The notes beneath the pieces were generated by a model that was not told the DNA's origin, did no database searches, and saw only the letters and a list, made by a program, of their open reading frames with translations. From Clostridiales bacterium UBA6114 (GTDB lineage Bacteria; Bacillota; Clostridia; Oscillospirales; Butyricicoccaceae), in contig DIWE01000042.1 in assembly GCA_002423435.1 (NCBI GenBank), positions 1 to 64,000 of the forward strand: a stretch of 64,000 nucleotides of DNA, in the 5' to 3' direction. A program made the translations under genes and the position numbers. Below, one piece after another: positions 24,861-33,550 of this stretch (the first letter of the stretch is position 1; every line of letters begins with the position of its first letter).

Positions 24861-25733
24861 ATGAAAGGAATTGTACTGGCAGGCGGCAAGGGGACCCGCC
24901 TTTATCCGATCACTCTCGTGACATCGAAACTTCTTTTGCCGATCTACGACAAGCCGATGATTTATTATCCGCTTTCGACGCTGATGCTCGCCGGGATCGA
25001 CGATATTCTCATCATCTCTACGCCGCAGGACCTGCCGAACTTCCAGCGTCTTCTGGGCGACGGCTCCCGCATTGGAATCAGACTCAGCTACGAGGAGCAG
25101 CCGACCCCGGAAGGAATCGCGCAGGCGTTTGTCATCGGCGAGGAATTCATCGGCGGCGACCGCTGCGCCCTGATCCTGGGCGACAATATTTTTTACGGAG
25201 CCGACCTCGTGCATTATCTGAAAGCGGCGGCGCAGAGAACCGAAGGCGCGACCGTATTCGGCTATTTTGTAAACGATCCGGAGCGGTTCGGCGTCGTGGA
25301 ATTCGACGAGGACGGCTGCGCGATCTCAATCGAGGAGAAACCGGAAAACCCGAAGTCCAATTACGCCGTCACGGGGCTTTATTTTTACGATAGCCATGTA
25401 TGCGAAAAAGCGAGGACCTTAAAGCCTTCCGCCCGCGGGGAATATGAAATCACCGACTTAAACCGCCTCTACCTAAACGAACGGTCGCTGAATGTAATCA
25501 AGCTCGGACGGGGCTACGCTTGGATGGACGCCGGCACAATCGACTCGATGCATGACGCGACCGAGCTCGTCAAGGTGATCGAAAACCGCCAGGGCGTCAA
25601 AGTCGCGGCACTGGAAGAAATCGCTTACCGCAACGGCTGGATCACCAAAGAGCAGCTGACCGAATCCGCGGAAGCCTACTGCGCGGCGCCGTACGGCCAG
25701 CACCTCTTTAACGTGGCGGAGGGCAAGATCTGA
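24861..25733 (+). CDS. rfbA: Glucose-1-phosphate thymidylyltransferase
   Basis: 290 residues, the normal size for RmlA/RfbA. The nucleotide-binding start KGIVLAGGKGTRLYPIT is followed by LLPIYDKPMIYYPLSTLMLA, EEQPTPEGIAQAF, ILGDNIFYG and RGYAWMDAGTIDS. The enzyme makes dTDP-glucose from dTTP and glucose-1-phosphate, the first step to dTDP-rhamnose and related sugars. rfbB, rfbC and rfbD are not in the window, so the rest of the pathway lies elsewhere. RBS AGGAGA is well placed. Linkage to the sugar transferase supports a role in surface polysaccharide synthesis. Confidence 0.96.
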   Translation: MKGIVLAGGKGTRLYPITLVTSKLLLPIYDKPMIYYPLSTLMLAGIDDILIISTPQDLPNFQRLLGDGSRIGIRLSYEEQPTPEGIAQAFVIGEEFIGGDRCALILGDNIFYGADLVHYLKAAAQRTEGATVFGYFVNDPERFGVVEFDEDGCAISIEEKPENPKSNYAVTGLYFYDSHVCEKARTLKPSARGEYEITDLNRLYLNERSLNVIKLGRGYAWMDAGTIDSMHDATELVKVIENRQGVKVAALEEIAYRNGWITKEQLTESAEAYCAAPYGQHLFNVAEGKI

Positions 25734-25809
25734 CGAAATTCTTTCGGCCGGCCGGATGATTCTGACGGAACGGCTCCTGCCAAATGTGAAAGAAAAAATA
25801 AAAATTCAA

Positions 25810-25847
25810 CGAAGCCCCTGTCCAGACAAAACTGAACAGGGGCTTCG
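25810..25847 (-). terminator. Rho-independent terminator of the GntR/TRAP operon
   Basis: A 16-base stem with one mismatch (CGAAGCCCCTGTTCAG on the minus strand, six-base loop). It is followed on the minus strand by a T-rich stretch (gaatttttattttttc), 40 bases after the dehydratase stop. It may also stop plus-strand transcription from rfbA. Confidence 0.8.
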
Positions 25848-25889
25848 CATTGCTAAAACGGGGCTCCAATATGGAATTTTCGCCTCCCG

Positions 25890-27122
25890 TTAAACGGAAA
25901 TTTCAATCTTGCCGGCCTTGGTGTCCCCGGGAGACTGCGCCCACGGGTCTCCGCTTACGGCAAACATCTGGTCCCTGCGGACCGCCTTGGTACAAACCCG
26001 CACCGTGTCTTTGGCGCTCAGCACGTCCTCGCGCATATTTATGCCGAGCCCCGGCCTGTCGGGAAGGTAAATGTACCCGTCCCGGATATCCACCTTTAAG
26101 TCCGTAATCGTGTCGGCATATGTTTTATAAAGGGAGCGCACCGTCTCCATCAGAGTGGTGTTGGGGCAGCTGTACAGCAGATGGGCACACACATGGGTCA
26201 ATACCGGACTGCCGCAGTTGTGAGTGGTCACGGGCAGATGGTATGCGTCCGCCATGGCGGCAACTTTCTTGCACTCGGTAATGCCGCCGCAATAGCTCAC
26301 ATCAAACATTACGATATCGCAGGCCCCGTTCTGCTCGAGCAAATGCCTGAACTGGTATTTGGTGACAAAGCGCTCGCTGGCCAAAATGGGCAGTTTGATG
26401 CTCTCGCGCAGCGTCTTGTAGCTGGCGGCGTCATCGACCAGAATGGGGTCCTCGTACCAGATGGGGTCGTACTGTTCCAATTCCTGCGCAATGCGGACCG
26501 CCATGGGGATATTCCACCGCGAATGCCCCTCAAAGGCAATCTCCATTTTACCGCCCACGGCATCCCGGATCTTTCTGAAGGGTTCCAGCCCCTTTCTCAC
26601 CGCGTCCCGGCTGATGTACTGCCCGTTGGTCGGCTCGCTCAGCGCGTCCAGCGGCCAGATCTTCATGGCGGTGACACCTTCGTCGAGGAGCGACCCCGCG
26701 AGCTCGCCGGCATCGTTCAAAAACAGCTCGCGGTCCCGAATGTCGCCGTAGCTGATGCAGGTGTTATATACTTTAAGCTTATCCACGGTTTTGCCGCCCA
26801 AAAGCTCGTAAAGGGGCATATCGGCCGCTTTGCCCTTGATATCCCAAAGGGCCATGTCGATCATACCGATCGCGCGCATTTCCGCGCCCATGTAACCGGT
26901 GTAGTTGGCGCTGTCATACATCATCCTCCACAGGTGCTCGTTTCGCAGCGGATCTTCGCCGATCATGATCTCGGCGCAGAAATTATGTATCGCGGTTTTT
27001 GTAAGCTCGGGCTTGTCGGTGCCTTCTCCGATCCCGGTAATGCCGGCGTCGGTGTGCACCAGCACCCAGAGATGGCGGGGATGGGCCGGCAGCTGAACGG
27101 TCTCTACCGATGTAATTTTCAT
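25890..27122 (-). CDS. Enolase-superfamily sugar-acid dehydratase (mandelate racemase/muconate lactonizing family)
   Basis: About 410 residues. The N-terminal capping domain (KITSVETVQLPAHPRHLWVL) is followed by the barrel. Metal ligands appear in IAFEGHSRWN, IWYEDPI and LASERF. The His of GHSRW and the late His of TTHNCGSP fit the acid-base pair of the ManD/GalD type of sugar-acid dehydratase. The first metal ligand is Glu where many members have Asp. Expected reaction: loss of water from an aldonate to a 2-keto-3-deoxy acid. GGAGG five bases before the ATG at 27122 sets the start; a longer open frame into dctM is spurious. It is the last gene of the GntR-controlled TRAP operon, so its substrate is presumably the imported acid. 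Confidence 0.88.
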   Translation of the reverse strand: MKITSVETVQLPAHPRHLWVLVHTDAGITGIGEGTDKPELTKTAIHNFCAEIMIGEDPLRNEHLWRMMYDSANYTGYMGAEMRAIGMIDMALWDIKGKAADMPLYELLGGKTVDKLKVYNTCISYGDIRDRELFLNDAGELAGSLLDEGVTAMKIWPLDALSEPTNGQYISRDAVRKGLEPFRKIRDAVGGKMEIAFEGHSRWNIPMAVRIAQELEQYDPIWYEDPILVDDAASYKTLRESIKLPILASERFVTKYQFRHLLEQNGACDIVMFDVSYCGGITECKKVAAMADAYHLPVTTHNCGSPVLTHVCAHLLYSCPNTTLMETVRSLYKTYADTITDLKVDIRDGYIYLPDRPGLGINMREDVLSAKDTVRVCTKAVRRDQMFAVSGDPWAQSPGDTKAGKIEISV

Positions 27123-27157
27123 AAGAACCTCCATAATCCTACTTCTTATCTGCTTTC

Positions 27158-28444
27158 TTATTGCATCAGGTTGGGCAAAAAGGTGGAAAGAACCGGCGCA
27201 TAGGCGAACAGAAAAGCACACACAATTTCGCAGACGATAAACGGCATGAGCTGCCTCGACACTCTGAATACCGGTTCCTTTGTAATGCCGCAGGCCACAA
27301 ACAGCGTGGTGCCGAACGGCGGAGTGGCCTGGCCCATGGCCAGAACAAATACCATCAGCATGCCGAAGTGCACCGCGTCGACCCCGAAGGCGGTCGCCAT
27401 GGGCGCCAGGATAGGGGCAAGAATCAGCACCGTCGCGCCCACCTCCATGAACATCCCGCAAATGATGAGCAAAACCACGGTGAAAAACAGGAACACGGTG
27501 TGGTTTCCGGCTACGGTCATCACAAAGTTCGTAACCGTGACCGGAATGTTGAAGATGGTAACCAGCCAGCCGAACAGCTGGGCTGAAATGACCAGGATCA
27601 TCAGATTGGCGGTCGAGCGGGCCGAACCGATGATAACCTTTATAAGGTCCCGCTACTTCATTTCCCGGTATACGATCAGGGAAACCAGGATGCCATAAAC
27701 CACGGCGACAACGGCGGATTCCGTGGGCGTGAACACCCCGGCATATATGCCGCCCAGAATGATAAGCGGCATCAGGAGCGCAAAAACCGACGAGCGGAAG
27801 CTTTGCCGGACCTTAGAGAAGGTAAACCCCTGGCTTTTGGGAAAACCGCGCCTTTTTGCAATGATATAGGCGAGGACGCAAAGCGCGATACCCGTGATAA
27901 CGCCGGGAATGATGCCGGACATCAGAAGATCCGCGATGGACACGTTGGTCGCGGTGCCGTACATGATGAACACGATGCTGGGCGGTATGACAATTCCCAG
28001 AGTTCCGCCGATCGCTTGGACCGCGGCGGAATAGTCCTTCGGATACCCGCGCTTTTCCATCTCGGGGCACATGATGCCGCCGATGGCCGCGGTGGTTGCG
28101 ACGGAGGAACCCGAAATCGCCGCAAAAAACATGCACGACACGATGGACACGAGCGACAGCCCGCCGGACAGCCATCCGACCAGGCTGTCGGCGAAATCCA
28201 CCAGCCGCCTTGACAGGCCTCCCTTGACCATGACGTCGCCGGCGAGGATGAAAAAGGGAATGGCCAGCAGGGAAAAGATGTCCGCGCCGGTGAACATCCG
28301 CTGCGCGGCCACCGCTATGGGGTACCCCCCGTCCATCAGCAGCGCAATGATGCTCGAAAGCCCCAGCGCCCACGCAATGGGGATTTTGAGAAGCATGAAC
28401 AGGATCAAAAAACCGAACAGCGCAATCGGCGCCATATTGCTCAC
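27158..28444 (-). pseudogene. dctM: TRAP transporter large permease (dctM) with an in-frame amber codon
   Basis: The complete frame spans 429 codons, the normal DctM length, but codon 264 (27653-27655) is TAG. Before it come the typical helices and SGSSVATTAAIGGIMCPEME; after it, in the same frame, RDLIKVIIGSARSTANLMIL, then MEVGATVLILAPILAPMATA and GMLMVFVLAMGQATPPFG are all well preserved. Family members usually have KWRDL at this point, so TGG to TAG is the likely change. The start is a GTG overlapping the dctQ stop. If real, the truncation removes about five or six helices and inactivates uptake. The intact downstream part suggests a very recent mutation, a sequencing error or suppression. 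Confidence 0.85.
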
Positions 28445-28941
28445 AGCTCATCCCCCTCCCTTTTTGCGGACCCCTTTTTATTGCCCGCTAAAACCGCGCA
28501 GGTTTTGACAAGGAGCTCCAAAAGGACCAGACCAAAGCCAATGGGAAAGCAGAGGTATATGCCGGACATCGGCACCCCCATGGCCGGGCTGAGCTGCCTC
28601 GCCCCCACCTTTAAGAGTTGCAGCGAGCTGTAAAGCAGGATGGAAACCGTCACGAGCTGGACTATGTACCGGAAAAGCTCAAGGGGCTTTAAGGCGCGCC
28701 CCCTGACAAAGTTGTCGATGATGTCGATGCATATCTGGTTTTTCTCCCGCACCCCCACACACGCGCCCAGCAAAATGAGGTAGGCAAACAAATAGCGGGA
28801 AAGCTCCTCCGACCAGGGCAGGCTGTAAAACAATACGAATCTGGTAAAAATCTGCACACTCACAATCGCGACCATGGCCGCCAGTATGACAAAAAGAACG
28901 ACGTCGACCACCCTGTGCAGAGCCCGATAAAGTAAGTTCAT
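28441..28941 (-). CDS. dctQ: TRAP transporter small permease
   Basis: About 166 residues with four predicted helices (VVDVVLFVILAAMVAIVSVQ, LSRYLFAYLILLGACVGVRE, IVQLVTVSILLYSSLQLL and IYLCFPIGFGLVLLELLV). The family signature SEELSRYLFAYLILLGA region (here WSEELSRYLF) and ALKPLELFRY are present. DctQ pairs with DctM in the cytoplasmic membrane for sodium-driven uptake with a binding protein. The start at 28941 has GGAGGAG eight bases upstream. The stop overlaps the GTG of dctM. Because dctM carries an amber codon, this subunit may have lost its partner. Confidence 0.9.
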   Translation of the reverse strand: MNLLYRALHRVVDVVLFVILAAMVAIVSVQIFTRFVLFYSLPWSEELSRYLFAYLILLGACVGVREKNQICIDIIDNFVRGRALKPLELFRYIVQLVTVSILLYSSLQLLKVGARQLSPAMGVPMSGIYLCFPIGFGLVLLELLVKTCAVLAGNKKGSAKREGDEL

Positions 28942-28974
28942 TGAAAAGACTCCTCCCATAGCTGCATTTCGGTG

Positions 28975-30015
28975 TTATGCGGCCTCGATCCTCGCGACAA
29001 TATCGGCGTAATCCCGGCTGAGTTCCTCCTTGACCTTTTCGGTCGCCTGCCGGAAGGCCTCTTTGTCGGGATGAGTGACCTCAAGGCCCTGATCCTTAAG
29101 ACCCTGCTCGGCGGTAGCCGCCGCTTTGCGGCTGACCTCCCGCTCGTAGACGCTGACCTCGGCAAAGGTATCCTCAAAGATCTTTTTGTCCTCGTCGCTC
29201 ATGTTGCTCCAGATCGAATCGCCGAGGAGCACGACGGCGGGGGAATACAGGTGTTCGGTCACCGCGAGGTATTTGGTGATTTCCGCCGTCTTCAGGGAAT
29301 AGAGCAGGGTGATCGCGTTTTCCAGCCCGTCCAGCGCCCCCTGCTGCACCGCTGTGTAAGCGTCGCCCCAGGCCATGGGCACCGGGTCGGCACCCAGCGC
29401 CGACCACAGCGCCTGGTGAGCGGAATTTTCCATGGTGCGGATTTTAAGGCCCTTGACGTCTTCTACGGAATTGATGGGCCGTTTGCTGTTGACTACACTG
29501 CGAAAGCCGTTTTCCCAGAGGCCCAGGCATTTGATTCCCGCGCTCGCTGTAACGGTGTCGGCGAGCTCCCGGCCGATTTCGCCCATGAACATCCGGTCGG
29601 CATGCTCAAAGTCCTTGATCAGGAAAGGAAGCTCCACCACGTTGAGCTTGGGCGCGAAATTGGCCACCGGGGCGGTAGCCACCACGCACATGCCTACCGA
29701 ACCGAGCTGGACGCCCTCGATCAGGTCGCGCTCGGAGCCGATCTGCGCGTTGGGATACACTTCGATTTTGTAGCGGCCGTCCGTGCGCTCCCCGATCAGC
29801 TCGCCCATTTTGACCAGCGCAAGGTGGTAGTTGTCCGATGTGGAAACCACATGCCCCGCCTTGATCACCACCTGGTCCGCCGGAGCCGAACCGCCGCCGG
29901 AGCCACCATCCGCCGAAGCGGGGGTACTGCCGCCGCCGGCTGCACCGCCGCCGCAGCCTGTCAGCAGCACGGCCGCCGTCAACGCAATTGCCAACATTTT
30001 CGTAAATGTCTTCAC
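28975..30015 (-). CDS. dctP: TRAP transporter solute-binding lipoprotein
   Basis: A 346-residue DctP protein. The lipoprotein signal is MLAIALTAAVLLTGCGGG with the lipidated Cys near residue 21, followed by a Gly/Ser/Ala-rich linker. The mature part contains IKAGHVVSTSDNYHLALVKM, ELPFLIKDFEHADRMF, VKGLKIRTMENSAHQALWSA (with the conserved ligand-binding Arg) and AWGDAYTAVQQGALDGLENA. It captures a carboxylate, probably a sugar acid, and delivers it to DctQM. The start is GTG, with GGGAGG upstream. A 25-base palindrome lies just upstream of it, linking expression to the GntR regulator. Confidence 0.92.
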   Translation of the reverse strand: MKTFTKMLAIALTAAVLLTGCGGGAAGGGSTPASADGGSGGGSAPADQVVIKAGHVVSTSDNYHLALVKMGELIGERTDGRYKIEVYPNAQIGSERDLIEGVQLGSVGMCVVATAPVANFAPKLNVVELPFLIKDFEHADRMFMGEIGRELADTVTASAGIKCLGLWENGFRSVVNSKRPINSVEDVKGLKIRTMENSAHQALWSALGADPVPMAWGDAYTAVQQGALDGLENAITLLYSLKTAEITKYLAVTEHLYSPAVVLLGDSIWSNMSDEDKKIFEDTFAEVSVYEREVSRKAAATAEQGLKDQGLEVTHPDKEAFRQATEKVKEELSRDYADIVARIEAA

Positions 30016-30042
30016 TGTTACAACCTCCCATTTCTCATTATT

Positions 30043-30067
30043 TAAGTAGTATGTAACATACTACTTA
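30043..30067. promoter_or_regulatory. 25-base perfect palindrome, GntR operator upstream of dctP
   Basis: TAAGTAGTATGT, one central A, then ACATACTACTTA: two exact 12-base arms. It lies between gntR and dctP. A 17-base core, AGTATGTAACATACTAC, recurs with 15 of 17 matches in front of gntR at 30770-30786. This is strong evidence for a shared operator. Confidence 0.8.
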
Positions 30068-30082
30068 CTGCAAAATGATAAC

Positions 30083-30751
30083 CTACAGGTTCAGAACACT
30101 GCTGTTTAAGATAATTTTTTTCGCCATGTTGAAATGGTGCTCGGCCGCATGGTATGAAGCCATGCCGTCGCCCCGGCTGATGCTCGCCGCGATCCCCTTG
30201 TGCTCGCTTAAGGTGGCTTCCAGCCTGCCGGGCTTATACAGTGTTTTGATGCCGATTAAATTGATGCGGGAGCGAAGTCTGCTCATGATGTCTATGATCT
30301 GCTGATTGTTCGCAAAGCTCGCTATTTCGAGATGAAACCTGGTATCGTGCTCCATGAAGTCGGAAGGATCTACGTCCGCGCTCGCAATGCGGCGTTCCTC
30401 TTCCCGGATAAGCTCCTGAAGCAGCGCCAGCAGACGCCCGCCGCTCTCGGTATCGATGTTTTCCGCGGCGTATTTGCAGCAGAAGCCTTCGATTGCCGTA
30501 CGCAGCTGAAAGAGCTCCCTAATCTCATTTTTCGATATCTCGCGCACCACAATGCCTCTGTTTAAAAGGATCTCGACAAACCCCTCGTGCGACAGCTGCA
30601 AAATCGCCTCGCGCACAGGCGTCCTCGATATGCCTAGCAGGTCGGCGAAATACTGCTCCGAATAGATAGCGCCGGCCTTTATACTTTCCTCCATAATAGA
30701 GCGTTTCAGATAGTCATACGCCTGCCCTTTTAATGTGCTGCGCTTTATCAC
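30083..30751 (-). CDS. GntR-family regulator, FadR/FCD subfamily
   Basis: A 222-residue regulator. The N-terminal winged helix is seen in AYDYLKRSIMEESIKAGAIY and DLLGISRTPVREAILQLSHE. The C-terminal FCD domain has the expected metal/ligand positions (DFMEHDTRFHLEIASFANNQ and EHKGIAASISRGDGMASYHA). Such proteins repress sugar-acid catabolic operons until the acid or a derivative binds. GTG start with AGGGGA eight bases upstream. It precedes dctP-dctQ-dctM-dehydratase on the same strand, and matched palindromes lie before both it and dctP, implying autoregulation and operon control. Confidence 0.92.
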   Translation of the reverse strand: MIKRSTLKGQAYDYLKRSIMEESIKAGAIYSEQYFADLLGISRTPVREAILQLSHEGFVEILLNRGIVVREISKNEIRELFQLRTAIEGFCCKYAAENIDTESGGRLLALLQELIREEERRIASADVDPSDFMEHDTRFHLEIASFANNQQIIDIMSRLRSRINLIGIKTLYKPGRLEATLSEHKGIAASISRGDGMASYHAAEHHFNMAKKIILNSSVLNL

Positions 30752-30769
30752 CGTTTCATCCCCTAACTA

Positions 30770-30786
30770 GTATGTAGTATACTACC
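30770..30786. promoter_or_regulatory. GntR operator upstream of gntR
   Basis: AGTATGTAGTATACTAC matches the core of the palindrome at 30043-30067 at 15 of 17 positions and contains the perfect palindrome GTAGTATACTAC. It lies 18 bases before the gntR start, so it fits autorepression. Confidence 0.75.
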
Positions 30787-30870
30787 TCGATCCTGTCGCG
30801 TCAATTCACAATATATCTAAAATCAATGCCGGCGATTTGTTGATTATAAATGACGCATCCTTTTTCCAAT

Positions 30871-30906
30871 CAGGGAGCCGTCCGATACATTTCTGATGGC
30901 TCCCTG
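30871..30906. terminator. Inverted repeat after the ABC exporter genes, possible terminator
   Basis: CAGGGAGCC and GGCTCCCTG form a perfect 9-base stem with an 18-base loop, just past the end of the permease gene. No clear T-run follows on the minus strand, so termination is uncertain; it may be a protective 3' hairpin. Confidence 0.4.
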
Positions 30907-30920
30907 CATCTGTTACAATG

Positions 30921-31775
30921 TTATTTTTGTTTCCGCGAGACATTCCATAGCGCAAGCGCATAAAACAAAACGGCGGTCGCGACAAGGACGGCTATATTGA
31001 AGCCGGCGGTCGTCACAGTGTCGCCGAACCGGAAGTAAATCCCCATGCCCTGGCTGAAATTATCTATCGCTTCCTGAGGAGCGCCTGCAAACGAGACGGA
31101 GAGCGGGCGTTCCATCATCACCCGACGCAAAAGAGCGCCCGCGTGGGAGACCGGGAACACCTTGATGACGAGCTGGACCGGCGGCGGCAGCTGGCTGATC
31201 GGGATATATATCCCGGTTAAAAAACCAATCAGCGTCCCGATCACCGTGCACGCGGTCGCAAACGCGTTCTGGCTCCTGAAAAAGGACACCATGAAAAGGA
31301 CCATGGCGTTTCCGGCGAACACGGAAAGCAGAATCAGGCCGAGCACCGCGGCGAGATCAAAGAGCGAAAGGAGCTCACCGCCGTTTGCAACGATGTAAAT
31401 TTCGGCAAGAACCAGCGTGATTACGCTCATAATCACGCCGATTGCAAACGAGCTTATTACGTACCCGCCGACAAGGGACCGCCGTTTTAGGGGAGACGCC
31501 AGAAAATCCCTGAGCGTTTTATTTGATCTGTCCTCCACCATGACGCCGAAGGCGCCCATCGTGGTCGTGACGGACGTCACCGCCAAAAGCCCGGCCATAA
31601 TCCAGCTGTCCATCAGAAAGCGGATGCCCGGCAGGCTTCCCATGCCCTGCGCGAAAACGTCGCCCAAAAACAAGACATACAGGCCGATAATGATAAAAAC
31701 GGCGAGGAGCGAGAAAAAGACGGCGCTCCTGTCGCGGAAGAAAATCCTGATATTTCGCTTTGCGATCGAAATCAT
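30921..31775 (-). CDS. ABC-2 type export permease
   Basis: About 284 residues with six predicted helices (SAVFFSLLAVFIIIGLYVLF, SWIMAGLLAVTSVTTTMGAF, SFAIGVIMSVITLVLAEIYI, AAVLGLILLSVFAGNAMVLF, CTVIGTLIGFLTGIYIPISQ and a C-terminal one). EDRSNKTLRDFLASPLKRRS is the typical cytoplasmic loop of ABC-2 permeases. The start at 31775 overlaps the ATPase stop by four bases; a longer frame to 31865 overlaps the ATPase and is not supported. It pairs with the upstream ATPase as an exporter of unknown drug or lipid substrate. Confidence 0.88.
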   Translation of the reverse strand: MISIAKRNIRIFFRDRSAVFFSLLAVFIIIGLYVLFLGDVFAQGMGSLPGIRFLMDSWIMAGLLAVTSVTTTMGAFGVMVEDRSNKTLRDFLASPLKRRSLVGGYVISSFAIGVIMSVITLVLAEIYIVANGGELLSLFDLAAVLGLILLSVFAGNAMVLFMVSFFRSQNAFATACTVIGTLIGFLTGIYIPISQLPPPVQLVIKVFPVSHAGALLRRVMMERPLSVSFAGAPQEAIDNFSQGMGIYFRFGDTVTTAGFNIAVLVATAVLFYALALWNVSRKQK

Positions 31776-32686
31776 GACTCCCGGATCTCCTTTCCCGTGA
31801 TGTTCAGGAACACATCGTCCATCGTCCCGCTCAAGATCTCGACGTTTTGTATATTGTCCTCGCACTCTTTTATGATCGGGATCGCGTCGGTCGTCCGTTT
31901 CAGGAGGATCGTGAAAATACCGTTTTTTACCGTAAACGCGATCTGTTTCCCGTTTAACGTGCTTTTAAGCGCCTCTTCGTTTTCCGGCCTGATCCTTAAG
32001 GAGTCGAGGCTGTATTTTGCCTTGAGCTCGAACGGCGTGCCCGAGGCCGAGATCCGTCCATCGTCGATGATCGTGACATAATCGGCAAGCGACGCCTCCT
32101 CCATATAGTGGGTCGTCAGAAAAACCGTCATGCCGCTTTTTTTCTGCATGTCCCGGATCGTGTCCCAAACGCTTTTGCGCGTCTGCGGGTCGAGCCCCGT
32201 CGTCGGCTCGTCCAGAAACAGAAGTTTCGGCGTGTTTACAAGCGCCCTCGCGATATCGGCGCGCCGCCTCTGCCCGCCGGAAAGCTTCCCGTACGAGCGG
32301 TCGGCAAAATCCGATACGCCCGCGGAGCTCAGTGCGGACATCGCCGCCGCCTTCAGCCGCTGCCCGGAAAGCCCGTAAAACGAGCCCCTTGTCGTCACGT
32401 TTTCCCGGACGGTCAAGAGCCTGTCGAGCACGCTGTCCTGAAACACGACCCCGATCGAGTTGCGGATCATCATGTCGCTTTTCCCGAGCTCGTTTCCGTC
32501 GATCGATACGCTGCCCCCGTCCGGCTTTAGAAGGGTGCACATGATGTCGATGGTGGTCGACTTCCCGGCGCCGTTCGGCCCCAGAAACGCGTAAAGCGTG
32601 CCCTTAGGCACGGAAAAATCGATTCCCCTGACCGCTTCGATCCTTCCGTACGATTTTTTAAGGCCCGACACCTCCACGATATTCAT
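31772..32686 (-). CDS. ABC transporter ATP-binding protein (DrrA-like)
   Basis: A 304-residue ATPase. Walker A is GPNGAGKST near residue 36, the signature is LSGGQRRRADIA, Walker B is LLFLDEPTTGLDPQTR and the H-loop is TTHYMEEAS. A C-terminal extension of about 80 residues (SLRIRPENEEALKSTLNGKQ and DDVFLNITGKEI) is typical of DrrA-type exporters. It overlaps the permease gene by four bases. It lies 124 bases after a TetR gene on the same strand, so the three genes probably form one regulated unit. Confidence 0.93.
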   Translation of the reverse strand: MNIVEVSGLKKSYGRIEAVRGIDFSVPKGTLYAFLGPNGAGKSTTIDIMCTLLKPDGGSVSIDGNELGKSDMMIRNSIGVVFQDSVLDRLLTVRENVTTRGSFYGLSGQRLKAAAMSALSSAGVSDFADRSYGKLSGGQRRRADIARALVNTPKLLFLDEPTTGLDPQTRKSVWDTIRDMQKKSGMTVFLTTHYMEEASLADYVTIIDDGRISASGTPFELKAKYSLDSLRIRPENEEALKSTLNGKQIAFTVKNGIFTILLKRTTDAIPIIKECEDNIQNVEILSGTMDDVFLNITGKEIRES

Positions 32687-32810
32687 AATATGATCATTCC
32701 TTTATCTTTGCCGTTTTTGCCGCAAGGCTGTCTGTTTTTACCAGATTAAACCTTTATGCTTCAAAAAGCAATCAAAAATACGTAAAGTTTCCGACTGCGT
32801 TTCAAGCCTT

Positions 32811-33488
32811 TTATTCGGATTGCTGCTTCTGACTATGGTCTGTTTGTAGGGGTGTTTTATACATGGCCTCCCGCAATATGCCGAGGTACGCATTCAGCTC
32901 ATGTGCCGCGTCCGGCGTATGCTTCTTATCCGGCGCATCCCCGTCCGATGCCTCCCGGATTTTTTTATTTGAATAGCCTTCTATCGTCCAGAAAATGATC
33001 TCGATCGCGCGTTCGGCGTCGAGGCCGTCCCGGAATTTGTCCCGGTCTATCCGCTCATATATTTTTTTCATGGCGGAAGTGTAAAAATCACGGTTTGTTT
33101 TCTGCAGATAGCCTTTTACCGCGTCGTCTTCCTCCCGCGCCGCGCTCAGGATAAAGCGAAAAATATCCGGATACTTTTTGATCATCTGCATTTTTAAAAG
33201 GGCGATGCGGCCCCATTTTACAAACACGTCGTTTTCCATCTCGTCAATTTGCCCGAAATATTCCCTTGTCAGCATGCTCAGCGCATAATCGTAGAGAAAG
33301 AGATACAGCTCCCTCTTTGTCGAAAAGTAATGGAACAAAAGGCCTTTGGATATTCCGGCCGCCTTCACGATCGCGTTTGTCGACGCTTCCGAATACCCCC
33401 TTTCCCCGAATTCGGCAAATGCCGCGTTTAAGATCTCGTTGCGTTTTTCCGCAGGCAGCCTTTGAAAGCTCTGAAAAATAAAGACCAT
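32811..33488 (-). CDS. TetR-family regulator
   Basis: A 225-residue TetR protein. The helix-turn-helix is clear: RNEILNAAFAEFGERGYSEA, STNAIVKAAGISKGLLFHYF and STKRELYLFLYDYALSMLT. The following ligand domain is of the common 200-residue type, with a poorly conserved, charged C-terminal tail. It is the first gene before an ABC exporter ATPase and permease. Immediately upstream are two copies of TTGACC-N5-GGTCAA overlapping a good promoter, so it most likely represses itself and the exporter. Inducer unknown. Confidence 0.9.
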   Translation of the reverse strand: MVFIFQSFQRLPAEKRNEILNAAFAEFGERGYSEASTNAIVKAAGISKGLLFHYFSTKRELYLFLYDYALSMLTREYFGQIDEMENDVFVKWGRIALLKMQMIKKYPDIFRFILSAAREEDDAVKGYLQKTNRDFYTSAMKKIYERIDRDKFRDGLDAERAIEIIFWTIEGYSNKKIREASDGDAPDKKHTPDAAHELNAYLGILREAMYKTPLQTDHSQKQQSE

Positions 33489-33495
33489 CCCCCTT

Positions 33496-33512
33496 TGACC
33501 ACTTAGGTCAAT
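33496..33512. promoter_or_regulatory. TetR operator O1, TTGACCACTTAGGTCAA
   Basis: An interrupted palindrome (TTGACC-N5-GGTCAA) eight bases before the TetR start. It is the exact reverse complement of the site at 33534-33550 and would sit downstream of the transcription start. Confidence 0.8.
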
Positions 33513-33521
33513 TTTCCTTTA

Positions 33522-33550
33522 TCTTAGCATAGTTGACCTAAGTGGTCAAC
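33522..33550 (-). promoter_or_regulatory. Promoter of the TetR/ABC exporter unit
   Basis: On the minus strand TTGACC (33550-33545), a 17-base spacer and TAAGAT (33527-33522). The -35 hexamer is itself the first arm of operator O2, so regulator binding and polymerase binding are mutually exclusive. Confidence 0.75.

Noticed and set aside
26181..27203. 340-codon plus-strand open frame opposite the dehydratase
   Set aside because: Antisense shadow; the opposite strand carries a clear enolase-superfamily enzyme with metal ligands.
25890..27461. 523-codon version of the dehydratase gene
   Set aside because: The extra N-terminus overlaps dctM in another frame. GGAGG before the ATG at 27122 marks the real start.
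27653..27655. Reading the dctM TAG as pyrrolysine or another programmed readthrough
   Set aside because: The position is Trp in relatives, the sulfatase stop is TAA and lies in a dead gene, and no pyl genes are visible. A point mutation is simpler.
28972..30045. 357-codon plus-strand open frame opposite dctP
   Set aside because: Antisense shadow of a complete DctP lipoprotein.
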